Positions 30,510 through 39,794 of a DNA stretch of 64,000 nucleotides are shown one piece after another. Under the pieces are notes generated by a model. The model worked only from the letters and a program-made list of their open reading frames with translations. It had not been told where the DNA came from and ran no database searches. The stretch covers positions 1 through 64,000 of the forward strand of contig MLAK01000763.1 in the NCBI GenBank assembly GCA_001839685.1, in the 5' to 3' direction. Position numbers and translations under genes: made by a program. The stretch's first letter is position 1, and each line of letters opens with the position of its first letter. The stretch is from Tritrichomonas foetus (lineage: Eukaryota > Parabasalia > Tritrichomonadida > Tritrichomonadidae).

Positions 30510-33500
30510 TTATGTCACAGGGTCGTGATCATGTTCAACAATAATTCTTCCTGAGCTTGATCTTTTAATTCCCGCATTTACAACTATTGCTTCAGCTGCA
30601 CGAAATGCTTCAAGTTCATCATTTTGAATCAGCATTTCTCGAACATCATTTCCAAACATCATTGTAATCTTCTTGAAAAGTGAACGAACTGATTGTGGAG
30701 GAGGGGTTACACACATTAATCGTTTTATCAAAGTCACAAGAATTAATTCTTTATGATTTGTTGTTTCAGATTTACTAAATAATGAGAACAACAAACTTGA
30801 TGCAAATGTTGTTTGATTATTTGGATATTTTAATTGATCAACAACTGCTTCAAGAATTGGTGAAGCTGACGCATCATTAAATGATGATAAAATAGAACAA
30901 AACAAATGTACAACTGGTAAGCCTCCAATATTATCATTATCCATGTTGATTTCAGCTGATTTTGCCACGCAATAAAAAACGAATTGCCAAACAATCCGTG
31001 GAATGAATCCATTTGATTCAGAAATTGATCTTTTTAGAATTGATGTAATAAAAACAGCATTTGAACCAACAGTTGCATTATCATTCTCTTTCTTTTGGAG
31101 AATGGGATCGATTACGGCAATAATAGCTTTAGATTTAAGAGTATCGGAATAATCAAATCCAATTGGTGGTGTTGAACCATCTGGAACAGTGGCACTTAAA
31201 ATGATATTTCTTAATTGGACAAATCGAAGTGGAATATGCTCAAGAAACAGTTCATGATAAGAAATAAAGAATAATGGTGCGCATGAAGCAGTTGTCATTA
31301 AAATTCTAACAACACCTCGATAAAACACATCAGGATAATCAATAACAAGTCTTAAACAAGTAATTATGAAATTTAAGCAAAATTGCATTGGTCGAGACTC
31401 ATTTGTCCTTACAAGGTTTGGAAAAGCAGCTCGATGCATTACAAGTTGAATCCAACATAAAGAAAATGAAGGGAAATGTGACGGTGACAAAAATTCTAAT
31501 AATTCAATCATTCGCATTTTCGATCTAAAGTGTAACCAAGTAAATAATCCATTAACCAGTCTAAATAATGCCTTTGGTTGAAGATCAATTGCTGATTGTG
31601 CAATATTTTCAATTGCTTGGAAGCAATTTGATGTTAATGTTCCATTATCAATTCTTCCGGCACATTTTCCAAGTGCGAAACATAAACTATCAATTGCTGA
31701 ATAATCAATTGCTGTTGGTGTTTTAGGGGAGTTTCGTTTAACTGTTGCACAAAAAACAAAACTAATTAATGAAACAATATGACTAACTGAAGCTGTACTC
31801 ATTTTTGCAGTGAATTCACTTCGACTGCTATCATCGTGATTTCGTGAAAAGTTTAAGAAAGCACGAAGTAAAGGAATGTGTGAAGCGCTTGGTTGTGGAA
31901 TTGGTGGTGTTGGGTTTTTCCGTTGTGGAATACCAGCCAGTTCTCTTACAGAAGCAAATGAATAGTCTGGACAGAGTTCAAAACACATTGGCATAAATTC
32001 TTGAATCATTGGTTTCGCTATTGGAGCAGTTACAGGGTTAGTCAACAATTCAGAAAACAAAGAATTTATGTCAGCAGGTGCAAAGCAATGTCTATTCAAA
32101 CATGCACTCAATATATATTTATTTGGAAATGCACATCTAAAAATTGGAGCTAAATCTAAAGGTGGCATTCCTTTTGTTACTTTTTTGAATAAAGCAGAAG
32201 CTGTTCGTGCCAAAATTGGAGAATCTGCAATTGCTAATGAAACAATACACTGAAGCATTTCTTGTTCAGTTCTATCATTTCGCGGTGTCATTAAATGTGA
32301 AGTAGATTCAACAAAATAATATTTTTCGATTCTCTGTGTGCCGTTAAACACTGTTTGTTGTTCTTGTGGAAGCATTCCATGATTTGGTACATAGTGAAAA
32401 TACGAATTCAAGCAAAAACTCAAATCAAACCCATTATCAATATTATTCATACTATTATTCAATGAATTGCCAAAATTATTGTAACGTGTAATAACTTCAT
32501 GACTGAGAAGAGCTGCAGGCTGAAAAACAGTAGATCCATTTTCAGTCGAAAATTGTGCACATCTATCAAAAGAATTTTCAGGAATGACAATATTTCGATT
32601 AAAAAACAAAGAAACATCAACTTTTAAGAGATCTCCAAAGTTATGAATTTTCTCAATTATGTCTGTTCGAATTCCTGGTGTACGAAGAACAGCAGCAAGA
32701 ATTTCAAGAATCAAATTGGTCACTGGATTTGGCGGTTGATATAAAGATGACACTTTCGTATAAAAAGCAGTTAGAAAAACCAAAGCATGTCCTAAAGTTC
32801 CATTCTGAATTGATTCTCGAAGAAGGCTTGGAATATTCAACATGTATAAAGGTGGAGGCCTTCCTTGTGAAACTGTCAAGGCGCCAATCCAGCTGCCCAT
32901 TCTTTCAAGCTGCGGATGAACTTCAAAGGCTTCCCAGCTCACGTTGCTGGAATCATGAAGAAGCAATTTTGAATAGGAACAAATTGCTGAAAGAAAAGGT
33001 GGAAATCGAATTCGAACAGAGGTCGGTGGATAAGTCAAACAAATATTTACACAATATAATCTTTGCTGTTCAGCTGTTAAAGTGCGCGCGTGTTCAATCG
33101 AATTGAATAAATTGTGTTTTAATTGAATAAGCGGTTCGGAAGCGGGAAGAGGTGAAAATTGTTCGAAATATGTAATCGGCGAGAAGTATCGTTCTGTGCG
33201 AGGTAAAACGAAATGAATCCGTGTGTCGAAATAATCTAAACAAACTGGTTCATGAGCAAGCTGCTTAATTGAAATATAAAGCTCATTGTCGTAATATTGG
33301 AGAGCCTGAGAAGTCAGCAGAGACTTGCAGTAGGTTCCGTATTTCGGTAGTCGAGGAAAAATTGCACGTGCGAATAAGTGATTAAGAATGAACCCTTTTG
33401 GTGTGTTTAATTGGGACATCATCATTTTGAGATAAAGAAACGCAACTGGAACAGGGATGAGCGAGTTAACAAAAAACCATCCAATTATTGATACTGTGGT

Positions 33501-33689
33501 TTCGCTGATTGGTGAGTCGAGTAAATGTCGCAGAATGCAAGTTAAATCCGTATTTTTATGCTCTGCAAGTAATTCGCATAAAGAGGCGTGAATATCTTTC
33601 AATGGCCGTGAAAGAATGGTTTTGACTCGTTTTATTTGATCTGGGCTAAAATCATTTTGGATCTTTGTTGGATACTTACACTTCTTCAT
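30510..33689 (-). CDS. NOT1: CCR4-NOT complex scaffold subunit NOT1
   Basis: 1059 residues. Residues about 257-345 contain HPQLERMGSWIGALTVSQG followed by a LYQPPNPVTNLILEILA block. This is the hallmark of the NOT1 MIF4G domain that binds CAF1 ('NLGSWLG.LT' and 'FKPPNPWT'). Near residues 815-835, HIPLRFVQLRNIILSA matches the NOT1 C-terminal (NOT2/NOT3-binding) domain ('QLRNIILSAFP'). NOT1 scaffolds the main cytoplasmic deadenylase, linking CAF1/CCR4 to NOT2/3 and so mRNA decay to translation control. The protein is about half the length of animal and fungal NOT1: it begins close to the MIF4G core and lacks most of the N-terminal HEAT arm. TCATTAACC on the minus strand lies 11 bases before the ATG. 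No introns. Confidence 0.88.
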   Translation of the reverse strand: MKKCKYPTKIQNDFSPDQIKRVKTILSRPLKDIHASLCELLAEHKNTDLTCILRHLLDSPISETTVSIIGWFFVNSLIPVPVAFLYLKMMMSQLNTPKGFILNHLFARAIFPRLPKYGTYCKSLLTSQALQYYDNELYISIKQLAHEPVCLDYFDTRIHFVLPRTERYFSPITYFEQFSPLPASEPLIQLKHNLFNSIEHARTLTAEQQRLYCVNICLTYPPTSVRIRFPPFLSAICSYSKLLLHDSSNVSWEAFEVHPQLERMGSWIGALTVSQGRPPPLYMLNIPSLLRESIQNGTLGHALVFLTAFYTKVSSLYQPPNPVTNLILEILAAVLRTPGIRTDIIEKIHNFGDLLKVDVSLFFNRNIVIPENSFDRCAQFSTENGSTVFQPAALLSHEVITRYNNFGNSLNNSMNNIDNGFDLSFCLNSYFHYVPNHGMLPQEQQTVFNGTQRIEKYYFVESTSHLMTPRNDRTEQEMLQCIVSLAIADSPILARTASALFKKVTKGMPPLDLAPIFRCAFPNKYILSACLNRHCFAPADINSLFSELLTNPVTAPIAKPMIQEFMPMCFELCPDYSFASVRELAGIPQRKNPTPPIPQPSASHIPLLRAFLNFSRNHDDSSRSEFTAKMSTASVSHIVSLISFVFCATVKRNSPKTPTAIDYSAIDSLCFALGKCAGRIDNGTLTSNCFQAIENIAQSAIDLQPKALFRLVNGLFTWLHFRSKMRMIELLEFLSPSHFPSFSLCWIQLVMHRAAFPNLVRTNESRPMQFCLNFIITCLRLVIDYPDVFYRGVVRILMTTASCAPLFFISYHELFLEHIPLRFVQLRNIILSATVPDGSTPPIGFDYSDTLKSKAIIAVIDPILQKKENDNATVGSNAVFITSILKRSISESNGFIPRIVWQFVFYCVAKSAEINMDNDNIGGLPVVHLFCSILSSFNDASASPILEAVVDQLKYPNNQTTFASSLLFSLFSKSETTNHKELILVTLIKRLMCVTPPPQSVRSLFKKITMMFGNDVREMLIQNDELEAFRAAEAIVVNAGIKRSSSGRIIVEHDHDPVT

Positions 33690-33699
33690 TTATAGGAAC

Positions 33700-33708
33700 G
33701 GTTAATGA
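33700..33708 (-). promoter_or_regulatory. Initiator-like TCATTAACC
   Basis: Minus-strand TCATTAACC, 11 bases upstream of the NOT1 ATG, fits the trichomonad initiator. Confidence 0.4.
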
Positions 33709-33911
33709 TAAAATCAAGGTGAATATTTATCTATGATGATTGAACTTTTCAAATATTTATTCGGTCAAGGATTGAAATAAATAGGTGACTAGATTAAGAA
33801 AGAAAATGTTTACCACTCATTGATGAACTTTTTATGGTTTTATCTAGTCATTTTCTTTGAATTTCTAGCCAAATATGAATGCAAAAAGTTGCAAATTATT
33901 AAAAAAAATTC

Positions 33912-34730
33912 ATGGATTCCCCGCCAAAATCCGACTTTCATTCGGATCTTGAGAATGCATCGCACAATTCGTCGAATTTATCAGTTCAAACTTCAAAAGA
34001 CAACCAACGAGATAATCTCAAAAATACGTCAAATACGAATAATTCCTCAACACCGAGCGCTACTCTTCCATTGAGGAGACAGTCAACTCCAAACATGAGC
34101 CGCGAAGTCAAACTCATTAAAAAAGATCGTCGAAAGAAAAACGTAGAGCAGATGCTCGTCGTCTATATCGGAGACAAAACAGAAACTGGCCACTGGGTGG
34201 ACGTTTCCAGCCTCAGTTGCCAGAAGCTCATCGATGAGTACCGCGAACAGAAAGCCAAAATGCAAGAGGTGGCCAAAACCGAGTCGAAAAAATCCGGATC
34301 GCGATCAATCAAAGAAATTCGAGGTTTGATTCCTTCCCAGGACCATCAATTCATCTTTGTGGTCAATTTTAACGATAATCCAGACCAAGACGAATACGTT
34401 ATGTGGAAGGATATGCATGATCACTATGCGAAACCACTTTTGCGATATTATGAAGCGCACATCGACCAGGAAAGTATTTTGGCTCAGGTCCAGGCAAGTG
34501 AGCAAAATTCGCAAGCTGGACAGAATCTGCCAATGATGGTAAAACCCCAAAACTTGCCAAATAATCTGACAGCAAATCTTCCACGAATGCCATTTCTAAA
34601 TTTGATTCCGAATCAAAACATAAATCCGAATCAAAGCATAAATCCGAATCAAAGCATAAATCTGAATCAAAGCATTAATCCAAATCAAAACATAAATCCA
34701 AATCAAAACATAAATCTGAATCAAAAATAG
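33912..34730 (+). CDS. Chromodomain plus chromoshadow-like protein (HP1-like)
   Basis: 272 residues. Residues 1-60 are Ser/Asn-rich. Residues about 64-113 contain MLVVYIGDKTETGHWVDVSS and SCQKLIDEYREQ, which fit the second strand, the W and the C-terminal helix of a chromodomain. Residues about 133-184, with IKEIRGLIP, FIFVVNFNDNPDQDEYVMW and PLLRYYEAHI, fit a chromoshadow domain ('IiGat...l.FLvKwk...adlV.....PqkvI.FYE.rL'). This is the HP1 order; HP1 proteins bind methylated histone H3 and dimerise. The C-terminal 60 residues are tandem NQNINPNQSI units (18-bp DNA repeat, 34611-34725). The frame ends at TAG 34728-34730, but continues in frame for another 24 codons to TGA 34803-34805. The domain calls are from patterns and moderately sure. 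Confidence 0.6.
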   Translation: MDSPPKSDFHSDLENASHNSSNLSVQTSKDNQRDNLKNTSNTNNSSTPSATLPLRRQSTPNMSREVKLIKKDRRKKNVEQMLVVYIGDKTETGHWVDVSSLSCQKLIDEYREQKAKMQEVAKTESKKSGSRSIKEIRGLIPSQDHQFIFVVNFNDNPDQDEYVMWKDMHDHYAKPLLRYYEAHIDQESILAQVQASEQNSQAGQNLPMMVKPQNLPNNLTANLPRMPFLNLIPNQNINPNQSINPNQSINLNQSINPNQNINPNQNINLNQK

Positions 34731-35237
34731 AATTCTATCACAACTCCGCAAAAAGTGAAAAATGAAGAAGGAAAATCTGATGAAGTGACACCATATGAAA
34801 CATGATTTTTATTATTTGATGATTCAGAAAAGGAGAATAAATGAATTAAGGTTGTTATTATTAAAATAAAAATGAACGCAAATGTTAAAATATTTAATAA
34901 TTTATATAAAAATATTTATAATCAAGTGATTTTTTTCCCCTACATTCTGTGTGTTTTTATGTGACTTCATCTTGTTTAGAGCAAAATTCTTGTAATCATT
35001 GTTAGGCAAGATAAATCTAATCTATTGAACAAATGTACCTTAATTCTCATTTGTCCAATCTATCATTTTACTCAATAATTCATCCCCTTAAAAATATGTA
35101 ACAAAAATTGTGTGTAAAAAGGGGGATAAAATTTGAATGTATTTTTCTATTGAAATTGTGAAACGCTATTTATTTTTGAGATTTTGCGCAAAATTTGTTA
35201 TCCGTGATAATTGTTCCTCAATTGAAAATTTTACAGT
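34731..35237. other. Intergenic; begins with in-frame extension of the previous gene
   Basis: The first 75 bases stay open in the frame of the HP1-like gene after its TAG, ending at TGA 34803-34805. The rest is AT-rich without a gene. Confidence 0.5.
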
Positions 35238-35247
35238 TCATATATTT
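35238..35247 (+). promoter_or_regulatory. Initiator-like TCATATATTT
   Basis: TCATATATTT, about 20 bases upstream of ATG 35259. It supports the ATG rather than the TTG nine bases earlier as start. Confidence 0.35.
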
Positions 35248-35258
35248 TTTTGCAATCA

Positions 35259-35945
35259 ATGAGTCTGCAAAACCTTGGAAATGTTGAACATAAAAGATAT
35301 AATGTATCATTTGAATCAATTTCACTCTACGTTCAAGATTTAAAGAATGAAATCCAAAAATTTAAGCCTGCCATCGAAAATCTTGAAGAAAAAATTAATT
35401 ATGAAGAATATAGACGACTATATATGACTTTTCAATCAGTATTCACGAAAGTAAAAGAATACCAACAGCAGCTAGATGAACTAACAAAAAATGACCCTTT
35501 TCATCCTAAGGCTGAATATCTCAAAAACGAAATAGATGGCATCATCAATAATCTAACTGGAATGGAAAGTGGATTAAAAGATGTTGTCAAAATCCAAAAA
35601 TCTGCAAGGCAAGCTGAATTAGAAAAGGAAAAAGTTATAAAGGAGCAAAATGAAATGTTAATGAAGCAAGAAAAGGTAAGAAGAGAACAACATCTAGAAG
35701 AACAGCTTCAAGAAGATAATGAACACACAGAAAAAGAAATGAATAATATCAATGAGATGGCACAAAACTTGCAAAGTACTACAAAAGATTGTGATGAACA
35801 ATTAGATGATGGACACAACACACTCCTAAATACCAACGAAACGATAGATACTGCTCATGAAGAAATGAAAAAAGGCAACCAAAAGCTACGTGAAGGAGAA
35901 AAAATTCAAAAGCATCATTACCATCGCAAACGACTGAACAAATAA
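35259..35945 (+). CDS. SNARE-like coiled-coil protein
   Basis: 228 residues from the first ATG (MSLQNLGN). The N-terminal 100 residues form helices resembling a short three-helix syntaxin-type domain (ISLYVQDLKNEIQKFKPAIE). A charged coiled coil follows (ELEKEKVIKEQNEMLMKQEK). A heptad-like segment at about 155-220, with INEMAQNLQSTTKDCDEQL and the GHNTLLNTNETIDTAHEEM part, resembles a Q-SNARE motif. No transmembrane helix follows; the tail is basic and His-rich (KIQKHHYHRKRLNK), so membrane attachment would need a partner or SNAP-25-like peripheral binding. The SNARE call is an inference from heptads; a generic coiled-coil protein is the alternative. Confidence 0.45.
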   Translation: MSLQNLGNVEHKRYNVSFESISLYVQDLKNEIQKFKPAIENLEEKINYEEYRRLYMTFQSVFTKVKEYQQQLDELTKNDPFHPKAEYLKNEIDGIINNLTGMESGLKDVVKIQKSARQAELEKEKVIKEQNEMLMKQEKVRREQHLEEQLQEDNEHTEKEMNNINEMAQNLQSTTKDCDEQLDDGHNTLLNTNETIDTAHEEMKKGNQKLREGEKIQKHHYHRKRLNK

Positions 35946-36125
35946 TAAAATAACACAAAAATATAGTAAAAATAAAATAAACCTAATTAAATTGACGCAT
36001 TTTTTTAAAAAAAATTTTGATGTAGAATCAAGTCAGCATAAAACAAATCAGTCTGAACTTTCTTTGTTAAAACATTATATAATTATAATTCGATAAAAAC
36101 AAAGATATATTTTTTGATAATAAAA

Positions 36126-37172
36126 TTATATAACAAAAGTCGGTTGAAGAGTCTGCTTGTATGTTTTCAGAACAGATATTGGTGAGGATGTACATAATGG
36201 GATATTATATGAATGTCTTTTAGTACTGATGTGTCTCCTCCTCCTTCTTGTGATTATATGTTCCATATCATTATCATCATATGTACTACTGAATCCCTTC
36301 TCTGAACAAAACGATGATGCTTTTGATATTGATCCTAATTTTATATCAGACTGTGTAAATAAATCACATTTCAAAATCACTTCAATTGTTGGTCTTTTTA
36401 GTGGTTGATATGCAAGCATTTTCTTTAATAAAAGACGAAATTCTGGTGTTGTTTTACATTGAGCAAAATCTATTGTGCATATTTTTATTTCCATTGCGAT
36501 ATCCTTTTTTATTATTGAACTCCATGGATATGTTCCATTAACAAGGAAATAAAAAGTAATTCCCAATGCCCATATGTCTGTTCTATATGGATCATAGTTT
36601 TCTTTTTTGACAATCTCAGGAGCTAAGAAAATTAATGATCCAATCTGATCACATTTTGTTGCATTTTCATTAATTATTGAACTAAGACCAAAATCTGCTA
36701 ATTTTGGTCTTCCATAGTTGTCAATCAAAATATTGGATGGTTTTATATCTCTGTGAGCAATATGCATATCATGACAAAACTTTACAGCTTCTAAAATTTG
36801 TTTACATGTGACAAGCAATAAATCTCCATGAAGTCGGCCATTCTTCTTGACATAACTTTGAAGTGTACCTCCAGAACAATATTCCATAATAATATAGATA
36901 AATTCATCATCTTTAAAATAGTGATATATTCGGATAATATTAGGATGATTTAAACTTGATACAATATCAATTTCTGGGATATTATCGATAGTTTTGTCGT
37001 TCTTAATTATCTTACAAACAAAAGTCATTTGATATTGCTCTGAATACACCAAATGGCATGTAGAAAAGCCACCATTATCTAAGGCTCTTTCATATTCATA
37101 TCCATGTTTTACCAACGTATTATTGATCAAATGAAAGCGTTCGAGGTGCTTCTCCATTATCGTCTGAATCAT
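36126..37172 (-). CDS. Serine/threonine protein kinase (CAMK/SNF1-like)
   Basis: With the start at 37172 the protein has 348 residues. The kinase domain begins about 25 residues in. It has a glycine-rich loop (LDNGGFSTCHLVY), a VAIK-type lysine (FVCKII), catalytic loop HRDIKPSN, DFGLSS, LAPEI and a typical GITFYFLVNGTYPW block. All catalytic residues (K, HRD Asp, DFG Asp) are present. The order and spacing are those of the CAMK/SNF1-like kinases that are expanded in trichomonads. The C-terminal 90 residues are Ser-rich with a run of arginines (ITRRRRRHI) and no known domain. An upstream ATG at 37235 adds 21 residues, but TCATTTATT at 37181-37189 lies between the two ATGs, which favours 37172. 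Confidence 0.85.
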   Translation of the reverse strand: MIQTIMEKHLERFHLINNTLVKHGYEYERALDNGGFSTCHLVYSEQYQMTFVCKIIKNDKTIDNIPEIDIVSSLNHPNIIRIYHYFKDDEFIYIIMEYCSGGTLQSYVKKNGRLHGDLLLVTCKQILEAVKFCHDMHIAHRDIKPSNILIDNYGRPKLADFGLSSIINENATKCDQIGSLIFLAPEIVKKENYDPYRTDIWALGITFYFLVNGTYPWSSIIKKDIAMEIKICTIDFAQCKTTPEFRLLLKKMLAYQPLKRPTIEVILKCDLFTQSDIKLGSISKASSFCSEKGFSSTYDDNDMEHIITRRRRRHISTKRHSYNIPLCTSSPISVLKTYKQTLQPTFVI

Positions 37173-37180
37173 TATGTAGA

Positions 37181-37189
37181 AATAAATGA
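37181..37189 (-). promoter_or_regulatory. Initiator-like TCATTTATT deciding kinase start
   Basis: Minus-strand TCATTTATT, 9 bases upstream of ATG 37172 and downstream of the alternative ATG 37235. Confidence 0.45.
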
Positions 37190-37235
37190 AATGATGAATT
37201 TTCTGAGTTTTTGAATATATCATGATATCATCCAA

Positions 37236-38511
37236 CCCTTCTGAAAAACTTCGCTTGTGAAATTATTTTCTTCTTATCTCACCGGAGGAAAAGAAGAAAT
37301 TCTCATAATTCAAAAAGAATTCTTAAATGCAGGTGCTAATCATAGTAGAGGTAAAAAATTAGACTTATTCTCGCCAGCTAGCTCGAAATGATGAAAATCA
37401 TATTGAATCCTCTCGAAAAAAATTGGAAATTCAAAGCCGAAAAAACATTTATTTGACAATTGACAGTTTTTATTGTGTACAAATTTATCCATTTTATGTA
37501 ATTCTAATGCTATTCAATTTATCATCAATTTTTTATCAATTTCTCAGTTCATCCATTCAATCATATACGGCATTTTATGGTTTGTCATTCAAAAAAAATA
37601 CACTATCGATCGTTGATTCAGAAAATTCACAATAATAAATAAAAAAGGTTCACAGAATTGTACAGTTCAATATAATTGATGTTTTTGAAAGATTTTTAAT
37701 AAATCTATCATTTTTCATTTCATTGTTGATCAAAAAATTCCAACTAATGTTTTTTCATATTCTTTTCGAAATATCTTCCATAAATAATCAAATCTCTTAT
37801 TTGAAAATTTCCACAAAATTTCGGAACATAAATCAGTTTTGAATTATAAATACCATATTGTGATTTGTGTTCAAGCTGATAATATATAGAAGTAAATATT
37901 AATTCACTGATTTTATGGTCTTTTGATTATTGCGTTGAAATTGAAGTAAAGATTAACATCAAAATTGAAGTCTCTTGATCGTTTTCTTTATTTAATGAAT
38001 TTTTTGTGACATGATTTACCAATTATATTTTTCTATAGTTATCATTATAAGTTTAAGTGGAAACAAATAGCTTATTTCATCTCTTTATTTTAAGTATAAT
38101 GCAATCACCAAAGTTTTACCATTTTGGCTTTATTCAAAAGTGAGAAAGTATGATTTCAAAAAATAAGAAATCAAATGTTTAGATGTGTAACCACCAAGAT
38201 TATTAGACATTTTGTTTTTAAATCTCACATATGCCTATGAATTCTTTTTCAGTCTCTTACTTTATATTTTTTAGAACAATTTGGTTTTCTGAATCTTGTT
38301 TTGTGAATGATTTGATTTTTTTTTTCAATGATCAGATTCATACAAAATACTAAATTTCATGAAACTAACATTATATAGAAAGAATACTAGTATAATAAAC
38401 TGTTTATAACAATAAAATTAATTATGATTTCATTCATGGAATTATCAAATCGTTTTCATCAAAAACAATAAGAAATTTGTACAAGGATAGCAATACTAAA
38501 TAGGCTTACTT
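37236..38511. other. Intergenic, no supported gene
   Basis: AT-rich. A 70-codon frame at 37423-37635 is hydrophobic and Ser-rich without a recognisable domain. Confidence 0.5.
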
Positions 38512-38862
38512 TCATGTTAATTGATTCAGAGTGATTGGTGTATTTTGGAAGGCGCCATATTCTGTCAACTCAAAATGAATATATGGATGCCATTTCAGAA
38601 TTTGATCGAGATTATTGTCAAACCATTTCACGATCAGCTCTTTCTTTCGCTTTAAATCTCTTTCAAACGGAACATCAATTAAACATGAAAATACTGTTGC
38701 TAATGATATCAATGCTGACCTTGTAATGTCTTTCTTACCAAAAAGATTCTGAAGATATTTTTCACCGCGACTGCCTTGCGCCACAAAATCTCCAAGTAAT
38801 AGAGATGCACGTGCTTTTTCAGATGTTTTTGACCGAGGACCTATTTTTGGAAATCCTTTCAT
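38512..38862 (-). CDS. Small conserved-looking protein, unknown
   Basis: 116 residues, basic N-terminus (MKGFPKIGPRSKTSEKARA), then an amphipathic helical body (YLQNLFGKKDITRSALISLA; ELIVKWFDNNLDQILKWHPY) and a short tail. The composition is balanced and non-repetitive, and TCATTTTT lies 8 bases before the ATG, both of which favour a real gene. No domain is recognised. The alternating hydrophobic pattern could be a small all-helical fold, but I infer no function. Confidence 0.6.
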   Translation of the reverse strand: MKGFPKIGPRSKTSEKARASLLLGDFVAQGSRGEKYLQNLFGKKDITRSALISLATVFSCLIDVPFERDLKRKKELIVKWFDNNLDQILKWHPYIHFELTEYGAFQNTPITLNQLT

Positions 38863-39794
38863 CGATAAATAAAAATGAGATGAAAAATTCTGCCAATCGT
38901 TGGAAATTGAAATATTTAAAATTTTATTTAATTAGAACGACTTTTCAATTTCGTAAATTATTGTGTGTTATTTTTTTTTACGACTCAGAAAAATATTCCT
39001 AGCGTTATCCTGATAAATATTATATATTTACATGTTTAATATATATTAACATTATAAAAAGATAAATTATAAAATTTGTTAGTCATAGAAACTAATAATA
39101 ATGATATATTAAATTAGATATTTCCTAATTATAACAAAAGAGGTCATTTCGTTCGAATCTTATCATTCAATTTCATTTACATTTTTGAATGTACGCAGTA
39201 TTGAAAAAATAATCTAAATTACTGTCTTTAATTGTGTTTTTCACAAAAAATAAAAAAGATAAATTTGCAATTAGGTCGGTTATCTTTTTACTCTTAACAT
39301 ATACATGATAAAATAGCTATTTCAAAATGATTGGCAATTCTAATCTAATGATCAACTTTTCTTTGACAAATGATGAAATTTTGAGATTAAAAGTGATGTA
39401 CACAAGTGTAAAATACTATATATAATATAGTTTGATAAAATGGGATTCATTGCTTGTTTTCTGGTGTGAATCGATTTGGGTTATTTCATAAAATTGCTTT
39501 TAATATTTCTTTTCACCAATCTTATAAAGGAAATATATATTACTTAATTACATGTGATTATATAACAATAAATTTTGTAATTGTTAATTGTGAATTCTGA
39601 TAATAATGTTATTGCCCGAAGTTTAGTCCTCCGAAAAGAGCCCATTAACCTTATAAGGTTTAAAATTATCAATTTCAGATCAATTCAAAGAATTGGAAAT
39701 CAAACAATCAATAAGAAAAGTTTACTATTTTTTATTTATTATGATATTATTATTATTAAAATTTATTCTTGATCTATAGACTGACCTTTTTTTC
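38863..39794. other. Intergenic; initiator of the small gene at left edge
   Basis: TCATTTTT on the minus strand at 38871-38878 serves the 38862 start. The remainder is AT-rich with no supported gene; a 63-codon frame at 39581-39772 is not convincing. Confidence 0.5.

Noticed and set aside
32678..33106. 142-codon plus-strand ORF
   Set aside because: Antisense shadow of NOT1, which has clear family motifs over the same stretch.
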